Shown here: positions 54,399-63,609 of the stretch, in pieces | Numbering within the stretch: the first letter of the stretch is position 1 | How the letters are laid out: the number at the start of each line of letters is the position of its first letter | Assembly: GCA_017889545.1 (NCBI GenBank) | Contig: JAGFZV010000003.1 | Coordinates: 1 to 64,000, forward strand | DNA: 64,000 bases | Origin: Bacillota bacterium | GTDB taxonomy: Bacteria > Bacillota > Negativicutes > CTSoil-072 | Direction of reading: 5' to 3' | Notes under the pieces: generated by a model | What the model saw: the letters and a program-made list of their open reading frames with translations, nothing else | Databases searched by the model: none | What the model was told of the DNA's origin: nothing | Position numbers and translations under genes: made by a program

Positions 54399-56533
54399 CA
54401 CGCGGCCCTCTTTTCTTCCTTCGCGCGAGTACGTAAAAGCCGCAAGCTATTCAGGGTTACAATAATCGTAGCGCCCATGTCAGCAAGGATTGCCAGCCAC
54501 AAGGTCAGCCAGCCGGGGAACACGGCCAAAATGGCAAAGGCTTTGATCAACAACGAGAATGTAATGTTCTGGCGAATAACGGTTAACGCTTTCCGACTTA
54601 GCCGGATAGTGAACGGCAGTTTGGTTAGATCATCCGCCATAAGAGCAATATCCGCTGTTTCAAGAGCCGTATCCGTTCCAGCCCCGCCCATCGCGATGCC
54701 TACGGTTGATAACGCCAGGGCCGGCGCATCGTTGATGCCATCGCCGACCATTGCTACTTTGCCGTATTTGTTCAGCAGTTCTTGCACCGCTGTTAACTTA
54801 TCCTGCGGCAATAATTCCGCCCGGTATTCATCAACGCCCGCTTTTGCTGCAACCGCTTTTGCCGTATCGGCATTATCGCCGGTCAGCATGATGACATGTT
54901 GAATGCCTGCTTTCTTGAGGGCCGCCACGGTGGCAGCGCTTGATTGTCTTACTTCATCAGCTACAGCAATCATTCCCAAAAAAGCGTCCTTTGTCCCTAG
55001 GATCATGACCGTTTTTCCTTCTGCCTGCAGCCGGTCCAGTTCTTTGCTGACAGATTCCAATGAAATGCCGAGTTCGTTGAACAGCCGCGAATTACCCAAA
55101 TAAACCATTCTTTGACTAATCTTGCCCTGCACTCCTCTGCCGGGAACTGCGGCAAAGTCCTCTGCCGGCACTGCCTGCCCCCCCTTGCTTTGGGCTGCTT
55201 TGATGATCGATTTTGCTATGGGATGTTCAGAGCGCGTTTCCAAATTGGCTGCGATCTGCAAAAGCTGATCTGTCTCTATGGAGCCAAGCGGCACAATATC
55301 GGTAACAACTAATTCCCCGCGTGTTAATGTCCCGGTTTTATCAAATGCAATCGCGCTTAATGAGCCGACTTCTTCCAAATATATGCCGCCTTTGATCAAA
55401 ACCCCGTTTTGGGCCGCATTGCTAATCGCACTGACGATTGCCACCGGGGTGGACACTACCAATGCACAAGGACAGGCCACAACAAGAAGAGTCAGACTGC
55501 GGTAAATCCACGGTGTCCATTCATAGCCCAAAAACAGTGGTGGTATAAATAGGATGCCTACCGCCAGCACCATGACCACAGGAGTATATACGGCAGCAAA
55601 TTTCTCAACGAACGCCTGAGACGGAGCGCGTTTTGCCTGCGCCTCCTCTACCATGTGAATAATTTTGGCGATGGCCGTATCCTGCACTAATTTTGTCACC
55701 TTTACTTCCAGAGAGCCATAGGTATTGATCGTGCCGGCAAAAACTTCCGCACCGGGGCCTTTTTCGACCGGAAGGGATTCCCCGGTGATGGCAGACTGAT
55801 TAATAGCGCTTTCACCTTTTACAATTTCGCCGTCCATGGCAATTTTCTCACCTGGACGGATCACCATGATATCCTGGACATTAATTTCTTCCACCGGAAC
55901 TTCTATTTCATTGCCTACGTGAAGCAGCCGCGCTGTTTTCGGAGTGATGTCCATCAATTGCCTTATGGAACGGCGGGCTTTTTCCATTGTCCATGCTTCC
56001 AACAGCTCAGAAATTGCGTAAAGAAAAGCCACTGTAGCGCCTTCCTCATATTGTCCGATCGCCAATGCCCCGATGACTGCGACACTCATAAGCACACTCA
56101 TATTAAAATTCAAACGCGGCAAAGCAAGGACAGCCTTGCGAAAATTACTCCAGCCGCCCAGCACAATAGCCATCGCATAAACCGGCAGAAACGGCATCCC
56201 GGAACCGCCGAATTTCTCCAAACCATAGGCAACTGCCAGGCTTAGACCGGACAACACGGCACGCCTCAGCTCCCAATTCGTCTTTTTGGGCGGGCCGGTT
56301 TTTGTGCGTTGCTTCTGCATGACTAGATGAATGGTATATCCTTCACCCTGTCCCAGCTTTTGGATCAGTTGCAAATCTGTAATCCCTTCGACGATGAGCT
56401 TGCCGGTTAACTTATTCAATGATGCTTTTCGAATACCCGGAAGTTCGTTGACTTCTTTCTCAAACTTTTGGGCACAGTCCATGCAAGTGATCCCATCCAC
56501 CTGAAAGACCGCTTTTTTCTTATCTTGCGGCAT
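54398..56533 (-). CDS. cadA: Heavy-metal P-type ATPase, CadA/ZntA type
   Basis: A 711-residue P1B-2-type exporter for Zn/Cd/Pb. One N-terminal HMA-like domain has GITCMDC (about residue 15-21). The membrane ion site is CPC in VVACPCALVVSTPVAIVSAI (about 345), the phosphorylation site is DKTGT (about 385), and the hinge is [10 protein letters not shown] (about 590). The VVSTPVAIVSAI context is typical of CadA/ZntA rather than CopA. The ATG at 56533 is six bases after GGGGGTGG; the longer ORF start at 56560 is less likely. No CadC/SmtB-type regulator is adjacent. Confidence 0.93.
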   Translation of the reverse strand: MPQDKKKAVFQVDGITCMDCAQKFEKEVNELPGIRKASLNKLTGKLIVEGITDLQLIQKLGQGEGYTIHLVMQKQRTKTGPPKKTNWELRRAVLSGLSLAVAYGLEKFGGSGMPFLPVYAMAIVLGGWSNFRKAVLALPRLNFNMSVLMSVAVIGALAIGQYEEGATVAFLYAISELLEAWTMEKARRSIRQLMDITPKTARLLHVGNEIEVPVEEINVQDIMVIRPGEKIAMDGEIVKGESAINQSAITGESLPVEKGPGAEVFAGTINTYGSLEVKVTKLVQDTAIAKIIHMVEEAQAKRAPSQAFVEKFAAVYTPVVMVLAVGILFIPPLFLGYEWTPWIYRSLTLLVVACPCALVVSTPVAIVSAISNAAQNGVLIKGGIYLEEVGSLSAIAFDKTGTLTRGELVVTDIVPLGSIETDQLLQIAANLETRSEHPIAKSIIKAAQSKGGQAVPAEDFAAVPGRGVQGKISQRMVYLGNSRLFNELGISLESVSKELDRLQAEGKTVMILGTKDAFLGMIAVADEVRQSSAATVAALKKAGIQHVIMLTGDNADTAKAVAAKAGVDEYRAELLPQDKLTAVQELLNKYGKVAMVGDGINDAPALALSTVGIAMGGAGTDTALETADIALMADDLTKLPFTIRLSRKALTVIRQNITFSLLIKAFAILAVFPGWLTLWLAILADMGATIIVTLNSLRLLRTRAKEEKRAA

Positions 56534-56659
56534 CGAGTTCCACCCCCTGATAAAATTCAAAGTTCCATCCGAAAAGAGAGCGGATTTCTTGTATTATCTA
56601 TATTATACTAAATATTTTCAACATTATTACCATTCACACTTTAATTATTTCTGAGCATG

Positions 56660-56692
56660 CAAAAAGAGTCTGCATTTCTGCAAACTCTCTCT
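56660..56692 (-). terminator. Terminator after the NapH/NapG-like gene
   Basis: Minus-strand stem AGAGTTTGCAG-AAA-TGCAGACTCT followed by TTTTTGC. Nearly the same sequence recurs at 60893-60926. Confidence 0.75.
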
Positions 56693-56733
56693 ATAGTTAC
56701 CACTTGGAGCAAGTCTTCATTTATATCAATATT

Positions 56734-57897
56734 CTAAGCGGGAATAACACGGATAGCGGCCTCACCATTGACAGGGCAGGCATTTTCGCAGGAACCGCAG
56801 CCCACGCACTTGTCGGACAAAACGGTAGGCCGATGATGTTCATCTGCAGAAATTGCCAGAACAGGACATTGTTCGCCGCAAATATAGCACATTTTTCCAT
56901 CATTCCAGGCGATACAACGAGGCTTATCTATAACAGCTTTGCCCATCCGGATTTTTTCCAGAGGGACTTGGGCAATGGCTCCGGTCGGACACACTTTCTG
57001 GCATGCCAGGCACAAATCACAGCGGTTTTTCCGTGGGATGACATAAGGCGTTTCAAAATTCGCCAGGCCTTCAGTAATCGGCATCGGGCGCAACGCGTTA
57101 CTGGGACAAACCTGAATACATCTTCCGCATCGGTTGCAAACGGCAGTAAAATCCAGTTCCGGCAGAGCGCCAGGAGGGCGTAAAACTTTTTCTGCCGCCC
57201 AAACCGTCTTTCTCCATAAAGCACCCGCCATAGCAACGGCAAAAGCGACTTTGAAGAACTGTCTTCGCGACTCTTGAGGCTTTGCGCCGGCAAGTTCGCA
57301 ACGGAAAAACCGCAGCCGGGCGACCAGTGACAAAAGAACTCCGGTCGGACAGAGTACGCTGCACCAGAGTCGGGAAAAAAGCAGGGTACCAACGATTATC
57401 CCAATAAGCATCCAGGGAATATCCCCCTGCAATCCCCTCACAATCTCATGGCTGAATAATGCAAAAGGGGTAAAAAAGAACACCCAGTTTGACCCGAGGA
57501 CAAAGATGGTGCCCAGAAAAATGAACCAATAACCCCGTACGGGCTGTACTGCACGCAGCACTTTGGTTCTGAGCAACGACAACTTCGGGAAAGCTGCCCG
57601 GCCAATTTTATCCGTCAGTGTCAACAAAGCGCCAAAAGGGCACAGCCAGCCGCAAAATATCCTGCCCCACAATAAGGTTGATACCAAAGTCAACAGCGGC
57701 AGCCATGCCCAGGAAGGAACTTCCTGCTGCCAACGGAGTTGACTCAGCAAAAGCCAGGGATCAAGGCGCGAAAACGATTGCAGTAATTGATTTTCCAGCT
57801 CGGGCGGGTATGCTAATACCGCAAGAAGCAAGATAAAGGATAGTAACGAGATGAACTGCAACGTATATCGCAGCAATAGCGCTTTCTTAGATTTCAT
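56734..57897 (-). CDS. NapH/NapG-like membrane polyferredoxin fusion
   Basis: A 387-residue protein. The N-terminal half is NapH/YccM-like with about five helices and two CxxxCP motifs (CGWLCPFG near 87 and CSVLCPTG near 186). A linker with a twin-Arg-like SRRQFFKVAF follows (near 217), then a NapG-like domain with four ferredoxin motifs (CNRCGRCIQVCP, CDLCLACQKVCP, CYICGEQCP, CVGCGSCENACP). It could pass electrons across the membrane. A DUF362 gene lies four bases upstream, a pairing that recurs in anaerobes. Electron donor and acceptor are unknown. Confidence 0.85.
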   Translation of the reverse strand: MKSKKALLLRYTLQFISLLSFILLLAVLAYPPELENQLLQSFSRLDPWLLLSQLRWQQEVPSWAWLPLLTLVSTLLWGRIFCGWLCPFGALLTLTDKIGRAAFPKLSLLRTKVLRAVQPVRGYWFIFLGTIFVLGSNWVFFFTPFALFSHEIVRGLQGDIPWMLIGIIVGTLLFSRLWCSVLCPTGVLLSLVARLRFFRCELAGAKPQESRRQFFKVAFAVAMAGALWRKTVWAAEKVLRPPGALPELDFTAVCNRCGRCIQVCPSNALRPMPITEGLANFETPYVIPRKNRCDLCLACQKVCPTGAIAQVPLEKIRMGKAVIDKPRCIAWNDGKMCYICGEQCPVLAISADEHHRPTVLSDKCVGCGSCENACPVNGEAAIRVIPA

Positions 57898-57901
57898 TGC
57901 C

Positions 57902-58852
57902 TTACACCTTCACAACGGTAAGTTTTTGCAGATCCATTTCTCCCACGCCCAATTTCGCGGCAGCCGTTATATATTCAATATCCGTTGCTTTATGCCCAAA
58001 CAATGTCGCAGCGTAAGTGTCGACGGCTACAGGGTCGACGCCAAAAACCACTTGATTCCATTCACGAATAGCGCCCGGTCCCATCGGACCATTATCCGTA
58101 ATCCCTCTTGTAGCGTCCACAATGGTGAGATGAGGTTTGCGGAATGCAGCAAGTTCAGCAATACATTGTATAAGGTCCGTGCTGTGGAAGTAGCCGCGGT
58201 CCCACACAAGCCCCATCATATTTTTCAGCCCCAGAGTCAGTTTGGTCATACTGTGATGTTTAAGAATAGGAAAGTTAATAAACACGTCAGCGCTTAACAC
58301 ATCTTTTGAAAACAAAGCGGTTTTTAAGGTTTTTCCACCGGTATCAACTTGAGTGTAAAAGCTTTGCGAATTGATGGCATAAGCTTTTCCTCCTGCAGCT
58401 TCCACAGCCGCCTTAATTCCGCTGTTCGTCAGACATACAAGCGGACTCTGAAAAGGATAATCGATTACTTTTACTTCCCTGGCCCCTGCTGCCAAGCATT
58501 GTTTCACTACAGCTGCAATTAGCTGCGGATTGGTCGTTGCCGCTTCTTCCGGTTTTCTGGCAACACTGAAATTCGGTTTCAGCACCACTGCAGCTCCTTT
58601 TTTAACCAAAACACCTATTCCGCCAAGCGCGGCAAAACCTTTTTCTATTAACGAATTAGGATCAGATCCCTCCGATACAATCAGTTTATTGCGAGCATAT
58701 ACACTTTCTGACGAAGGAGGCGCTTGCTTACTTTGAGTATTTTGCGCATTTTGCTGACTATCATTCTTTTCAGAAAGATTCAGGCCGCAGCCTGCTAATC
58801 CTAACGACAATAATCCATAGCCGACCCCGCTAATAAATTGACGTCTATCCAT
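57902..58852 (-). CDS. DUF362 protein with Tat/lipoprotein signal
   Basis: A 316-residue DUF362 protein. The N-terminus MDRRQFISGVGYGLLSLGLAG combines a twin-Arg motif with a lipobox-like LAGC. DUF362 blocks include VVLKPNFSVARKPEEAATTNPQ near 88 and INFPILKHHSMTKLTLGLKNMMG near 192. The function of DUF362 is not established; it is often found with ferredoxins. The gene is coupled to the NapH/NapG-like polyferredoxin downstream. Confidence 0.88.
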   Translation of the reverse strand: MDRRQFISGVGYGLLSLGLAGCGLNLSEKNDSQQNAQNTQSKQAPPSSESVYARNKLIVSEGSDPNSLIEKGFAALGGIGVLVKKGAAVVLKPNFSVARKPEEAATTNPQLIAAVVKQCLAAGAREVKVIDYPFQSPLVCLTNSGIKAAVEAAGGKAYAINSQSFYTQVDTGGKTLKTALFSKDVLSADVFINFPILKHHSMTKLTLGLKNMMGLVWDRGYFHSTDLIQCIAELAAFRKPHLTIVDATRGITDNGPMGPGAIREWNQVVFGVDPVAVDTYAATLFGHKATDIEYITAAAKLGVGEMDLQKLTVVKV

Positions 58853-58903
58853 GCTTCACCATCCCTCACTCAAATGGTTCCAAAAACCTTTCTGTAGACA
58901 TCT

Positions 58904-59536
58904 TTAAGGAAAGATTTCTTCAAAATTCAGCAGTTCGGTAATTCCGCTGATTGCCCTTTCACAGTTCTCCACATGGCCAAAACCATACTTTGCAAAGATA
59001 AAGGGAAGCTGAGCCATTTGCGTTGCCTCATAATCTCCCTGAGTATCGCCAACATATACGGCGTCTGTTAACTTATTTCTTTTCATCAACAGCATGATGT
59101 TTTCGCCTTTCACGTTGCCGGTGACGCCAAAGCATTCCCAATCCTTAATATACGGTTTAATCCCTGCCTTTTTCATAAACAATTCAATATAGCCAGCTTG
59201 GCAATTACTGACAATGAATAATTGATATTTCCCGGACAGTTTTTTGATGGTTTCTACCACATCAGGAAACAATAGATTAACCGTATTTTCTTCCAATGCG
59301 TCATGCTCATACCTGCAGCACTTTTCCATTAGTAACTCTTTCGTTTTTGCATCAGCATCATAAAATAAATCATCGGCGATCACCTTCATCGTCTTGCCAA
59401 ATTCCTTCTTTAACACAGCAGCGCTCACCACTGCCGCAGTTCCGCCGACTTCAGAAATCGCCTTATTCCAGGCTTGCGCTACCACTTCCGTCGTGTCCCA
59501 TAGGGTTCCATCAACGTCAAATATTATATTCCGCAT
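58904..59536 (-). CDS. HAD-family phosphatase (phosphoglycolate phosphatase-like)
   Basis: A 210-residue HAD hydrolase. Motif I is DVDGTLWDT (residues 7-15), motif II FIVSNCQ (near 107) and motif IV VGDTQGDYEATQMA (near 165). The helical cap between motifs I and II is the C1 type of PGP-like enzymes. Substrate not known. GAGGGTTTTATC precedes the ATG. Confidence 0.85.
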   Translation of the reverse strand: MRNIIFDVDGTLWDTTEVVAQAWNKAISEVGGTAAVVSAAVLKKEFGKTMKVIADDLFYDADAKTKELLMEKCCRYEHDALEENTVNLLFPDVVETIKKLSGKYQLFIVSNCQAGYIELFMKKAGIKPYIKDWECFGVTGNVKGENIMLLMKRNKLTDAVYVGDTQGDYEATQMAQLPFIFAKYGFGHVENCERAISGITELLNFEEIFP

Positions 59537-59589
59537 GATAAAACCCTCTTTCCGTTTCTTAGGTTGGGGATTATTTATTTATCAGACGC

Positions 59590-60744
59590 TCACGATTTTT
59601 CTGTTCTCCATCCGGCAGGAAGCTTTGCTTCAAAAGTATCCGCTACATTCTTTAGCCATTTTGTAATCTCAATATGCTGCGGACAGCTTTCTTCACACTT
59701 TTTACAGTCAATACAGTCTGAAGCCTTGCCATAGGTTTTTATATAATTATCATAGTATACTCTTTGTGTAGAAAACATTTTGTTCAAGGACTGCTTTTCC
59801 GTATTGTATAAGGCAAAATACTTCGGAATGGCTATGTTTTTCGGACAGCCCTCTACACAATACTGACAGGCTGTGCATGGAATCGCAATTGCTTCGTTAA
59901 TGATTCCGACCGCCTTGTTCACAATGTCATATTCTTCCTTTACGAGAGGCTTGAATTCCTGCATATATCCCGTATTATCCAGTAGTTGCTCCATGTCGGA
60001 CATTCCGCTTAATACCATCATAATCCCCTCGTGGCTTGCTGCATAACGAATAGCCCATGATGACACTGACAGATCCGGATGATACTCTTTAAATAATTGC
60101 TCTGCTTTTTCGGGCACTTGGGCAAGCGTGCCACCTTTCACAGGTTCCATGACAATAACCGGTTTATTATGTTTTCTTGCTACTTCATAGCACTTTCTTG
60201 ACTGTATGCTTTCATTGTCCCAATCCAAATAATTAATCTGCAACTGAACAAAATCCACTTCCGGATGTGCTGAAAGGATTTCTTCCAATAACTCCGCACG
60301 ATCGTGATAAGAAAATCCGATCTGTCTAATCTTTCCTTCCTTTTTCTTTTGCTGGACAAATGCAAAGCTATCAAATTTTTTAACGATCTCATAGTGCGAT
60401 ACGCCGAGGTTATGAAGCAGATAGTAATCGAAGTAATCTACACCACATTTTTCTAACTGTTCGTTGAAAATCCGTTCCTGGTCTTCTTGTGTTTTCAACA
60501 ACATTGTCGGCAATTTTGTCGCCACCGTAAAGCTGTCTCTTTTATGGCGTCTTACTAGCGACTCTCGCATAGCGATCTCACTCTTAAACATATGATACAT
60601 ATAAGCTGTATCAAAATAGGTAAAACCTCTATCCAAAAAAGTATCCACCATTTGATTTAATGTGTCCATGTCAATACTTTCTTGATCATTCTGATTTTTA
60701 AGCGGCAAGCGCATAAATCCAAATCCTAATTTTTTCTTTTCCAT
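59590..60744 (-). CDS. Aldo/keto reductase with C-terminal ferredoxin domain
   Basis: A 384-residue oxidoreductase. The N-terminal AKR barrel has Asp-Tyr in FDTAYMYH (about 43-50), Lys in TKLP (about 76) and His in YLLHNLG (about 110). The C-terminal part carries two [4Fe-4S] motifs, [12 protein letters not shown] (about 282) and [12 protein letters not shown] (about 345). This Fe-S AKR group is common in anaerobes; the substrate is unknown. AAAGGAG precedes the ATG. Confidence 0.9.
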   Translation of the reverse strand: MEKKKLGFGFMRLPLKNQNDQESIDMDTLNQMVDTFLDRGFTYFDTAYMYHMFKSEIAMRESLVRRHKRDSFTVATKLPTMLLKTQEDQERIFNEQLEKCGVDYFDYYLLHNLGVSHYEIVKKFDSFAFVQQKKKEGKIRQIGFSYHDRAELLEEILSAHPEVDFVQLQINYLDWDNESIQSRKCYEVARKHNKPVIVMEPVKGGTLAQVPEKAEQLFKEYHPDLSVSSWAIRYAASHEGIMMVLSGMSDMEQLLDNTGYMQEFKPLVKEEYDIVNKAVGIINEAIAIPCTACQYCVEGCPKNIAIPKYFALYNTEKQSLNKMFSTQRVYYDNYIKTYGKASDCIDCKKCEESCPQHIEITKWLKNVADTFEAKLPAGWRTEKS

Positions 60745-60892
60745 ACCGATATTTCTCCTTTAATTTTTACTTATAAGATAACTTTACCACGTTGAGTTCA
60801 CTCCATGTCAAGTAGTATTATCAATTTTTACTTCTCTGGTTTAGGTTCGTAGCAAAATTACCATCCATACTTTACTTTTTTCCGCGCATTCA

Positions 60893-60926
60893 AAAAGAGC
60901 CTGCATTTCTGCAAACTCTTTGTTCT
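60893..60926 (-). terminator. Terminator after the FabK-like gene
   Basis: Minus-strand stem AGAGTTTGCAG-AAA-TGCAGGCTCT followed by TTTTTG. It is nearly identical to the terminator at 56660-56692. Confidence 0.75.
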
Positions 60927-60949
60927 AGTGGAAATTAACCAATTTCAGT

Positions 60950-61888
60950 TCATAGAAGTTTCGGGGCCTGAGACAAACATTCTTTGGCTTGACTCATCAT
61001 CGATTCGATCATGTCCCTGGCAGGTTCAATTTTAACGAGTGGCAGCAAACTTTGCCCGGCTAAGATCATCCCATTTTCCACATCGCCATCAACAGCGGCC
61101 AAACGGTTTGTCCCCGTTGCAATACGTTCCAACTCTGAAAGCGGAGCACAGAGCCGTTCCTTTGTCAAAAATTTATTTGTAAATTTGTTTTTTATACCAC
61201 GCACTGCATGTCCGCTAAGCAATCCGGTAACGACGCTGTCCGTATCGGCTGCATCAATAATTCTTTGCTTCACATTCGGATGTACCGTGCACTCCTCTGC
61301 CAGCATGAAGCGCGTTCCCATCTGCACTCCTGATGCACCCATGATTAACGCCGCCGCCAATCCACGGCCATCGACAAACCCGCCTGCCGCAATCACGGGA
61401 ATGTTTATCAGCGGGATCACTTGCGTCATTAAAGCCATTGTCGTCAGTGATCCAATATGGCCGCCGGCTTCCATTCCTTCGATAACAATGGCATCGGCGC
61501 CGTTTTCTTCCATTCGAACAGCCAATTTTGCGTTAGGCACTACAGATATTTTCTTAATTCCGGCAGCATCAAATTGCGCAAAATAGGGTATCGGGTTGCC
61601 CGCTCCCAGCGCAACAAACGAAACTCCTTCTTCGCAAATTACATTCATGATTGCCTCTTTGTGATCCGTCAAAAGGGTTACATTTACGCCAAACGGCTTA
61701 TCGGTTAATGCTTTTGCCAACCGAATTTGTTCTCTTACCCAGGCCGCCTCCCGGCCTCCGGCGGCAATAACCCCAGCGCCGCCTGCCTCCGATACGGCAG
61801 CGGCTAATTTGGCTTCCGAAACCCAAGCCATCCCGCCTTGCATAATCGGATACTGTATATTAAGAAGTCGCTTTAATTTATTGGTCAT
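60950..61888 (-). CDS. fabK: FabK-like enoyl-ACP reductase / nitronate monooxygenase family
   Basis: A 312-residue FMN-dependent TIM-barrel protein. FabK-like features are IQYPIMQGGMAWVSEAKLAAAVSEAGG (about 9-35), KPFGVNVTLL (about 65), VIEGMEAGGHIG (about 137) and GASGVQMGTRF (about 190). FabK reduces enoyl-ACP in fatty acid synthesis; close relatives oxidise nitronates. No other fab genes are here, so the family call is firmer than the function. The ATG at 61888 follows AAAGGAGA; the ORF start at 61960 overlaps the next gene. Confidence 0.8.
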   Translation of the reverse strand: MTNKLKRLLNIQYPIMQGGMAWVSEAKLAAAVSEAGGAGVIAAGGREAAWVREQIRLAKALTDKPFGVNVTLLTDHKEAIMNVICEEGVSFVALGAGNPIPYFAQFDAAGIKKISVVPNAKLAVRMEENGADAIVIEGMEAGGHIGSLTTMALMTQVIPLINIPVIAAGGFVDGRGLAAALIMGASGVQMGTRFMLAEECTVHPNVKQRIIDAADTDSVVTGLLSGHAVRGIKNKFTNKFLTKERLCAPLSELERIATGTNRLAAVDGDVENGMILAGQSLLPLVKIEPARDMIESMMSQAKECLSQAPKLL

Positions 61889-61934
61889 GTCGAGATCTCC
61901 TTTTTCAGAAAGTAAGGTTGTGCAATGATTTGGC

Positions 61935-63143
61935 TTAGCAAAGATCGACTTTGTACCCATGTTCGCCCAATAATTTTCCGATTAGGCGAATTTGCTCTTC
62001 ATCCGCCGTTTCTAGCTCGAGTTCCACATAAACGTAACCGATCGAAACATTCCTTTTATCCCGTTTATGAGTAATGGAAATAATGTTGGCGCCGGCGTCG
62101 GAAACTAACTTGATCAGACGCCACAAGGTTCCTGGTTTGTCAGGAATGACGGTGTCACAGTAAATTTTGCGTCTGCTCTTCACCAAACCCTGATCAATAA
62201 TTCGGGATAACATATTCACGTCGATATTGCCGCCGCTGATTACGGCAACAATTTTTTTACCGCGATACTGTGAAAATTTATTTAAAATAGCAGCTAGCGG
62301 AACAGCGCCTGCGCCTTCGGATACAATTTTCATTTTTTCCAATAGGAACAAAATCGCGCTGGCTATTTCGTCTTCGTCAACAGTAACGATATCGTCGACA
62401 TAACGCCGGACAATATCAAAGGTTACTTCCCCGGGCGTTTTGACCGCAATCCCGTCCGCAATTGTCGAAGATCCTTTAATGGTAATAATTTTATTCTGAT
62501 GAACCGCCTCCAACATCGAAGGCATATTCCGCGCTTGAACGCCGATCACCTTTACACCCGGTTTGCAGTTTTTTATTGCGGTTGCGATCCCAGAAATCAG
62601 CCCTCCGCCGCCTATCGGAACTACTACGATTTCCGCATCCGGCAAATCTTCGATTATTTCCAAACCAATCGTGCCTTGTCCGGCAATCACTAATGGATCA
62701 TTAAAGGGATGAATAAAGGTTGCATTGGTTTTTTGCTGGATCCGGATCGCTTCCGCATACGCTTCGTCGTACATTTCGCCAAAAAGAACCACTTCTGCTC
62801 CATAGCTTTTCGTCGCCTTCACCTTGGACAAGGGAGCATGCTTCGGCATAACGATTGTCGCTTTGATCCCATGAACCTGAGCCGCCAACGCAACTCCCTG
62901 CGCATGGTTTCCTGCGGAGGAGGCAATTACTCCTTGTCGTTTTTCTTCCTCTGTCAGATTGGCAATCCGGTTATAAGCCCCTCTCAGTTTGAACGATCCC
63001 GTACGCTGCAGATTTTCCATTTTTAAATAAATCTGGTTTCCGCTGATTTCGTTGAGCACTTCGTCATGTACCAAACTGGTTCGATACGCGACGTTGTTCA
63101 ATGTTTGCCTGGCCTCTATAATATCGTTCACGGTTACGGACAT
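61935..63143 (-). CDS. ilvA: Threonine ammonia-lyase with ACT domain
   Basis: A 402-residue PLP enzyme that converts threonine to 2-oxobutyrate. The PLP lysine is in TGSFKLRGAYNR (about residue 54), the phosphate-binding Gly loop is PIGGGGLISG (about 180), and a C-terminal ACT-like domain (PDKPGTLWRLIKLVSDAGANI, about 330-350) suggests allosteric control. Length fits the biosynthetic or catabolic single-ACT form (ilvA/tdcB group). The ATG at 63143 follows GGGAGGCC; the longer ORF start at 63203 has no ribosome site. Confidence 0.92.
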   Translation of the reverse strand: MSVTVNDIIEARQTLNNVAYRTSLVHDEVLNEISGNQIYLKMENLQRTGSFKLRGAYNRIANLTEEEKRQGVIASSAGNHAQGVALAAQVHGIKATIVMPKHAPLSKVKATKSYGAEVVLFGEMYDEAYAEAIRIQQKTNATFIHPFNDPLVIAGQGTIGLEIIEDLPDAEIVVVPIGGGGLISGIATAIKNCKPGVKVIGVQARNMPSMLEAVHQNKIITIKGSSTIADGIAVKTPGEVTFDIVRRYVDDIVTVDEDEIASAILFLLEKMKIVSEGAGAVPLAAILNKFSQYRGKKIVAVISGGNIDVNMLSRIIDQGLVKSRRKIYCDTVIPDKPGTLWRLIKLVSDAGANIISITHKRDKRNVSIGYVYVELELETADEEQIRLIGKLLGEHGYKVDLC

Positions 63144-63219
63144 AGCATGGCCTCCCTTATGCGATGAATTGCAATAAAAACAAAGGAAAATCGAACTTTT
63201 CACAATATATCTTCATATC

Positions 63220-63438
63220 CTACAGCATGTCATCATTCAAAAACAATGATTCTGATTGCCGTACAATCTCGACCTGATGGTTCTTGATCATCTCTGCCAA
63301 GTGCACAACCGGCATTTGCTGATACCGGTTGGCCTCGTCAAAATATTTTACAACATTGTTGTTTATTGCCGATACAATCCAAGTTTTTTTTGTTTCACCG
63401 GCAGACACGACCAATTTGTCTCCGCCCTGGACTTCCAT
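63220..63438 (-). CDS. Small protein of unknown function
   Basis: A 72-residue soluble-looking protein, with VQGGDKLVVSAGETKKTWIV first and VVHLAEMIKNHQVEIVR later. GAGGTGA precedes the ATG with good spacing, which supports a real gene. I recognise no family. It lies between the molybdopterin-binding gene and ilvA, all on the minus strand. Confidence 0.55.
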   Translation of the reverse strand: MEVQGGDKLVVSAGETKKTWIVSAINNNVVKYFDEANRYQQMPVVHLAEMIKNHQVEIVRQSESLFLNDDML

Positions 63439-63544
63439 GTCAAATCACCTCACCAGATATTTCCTATATTTAAGCCCATTATATCATATTCGAAAGCCTC
63501 CGACGCTTAGTATCGTTGTAGAAAAAGCAAAAACAACATCGCAT

Positions 63545-63590
63545 AAAAAAAGAAACACCCAGGACCATGTCCTTGTGTTTCCCAATGATT
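63545..63590 (-). terminator. Terminator after the molybdopterin-binding gene
   Basis: Minus-strand stem AAACACAAGGAC-ATG-GTCCTGGGTGTTT (one mismatch) followed by CTTTTTTT. Confidence 0.85.
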
Positions 63591-63609
63591 TTTCAGATGT
63601 TGAACACAT

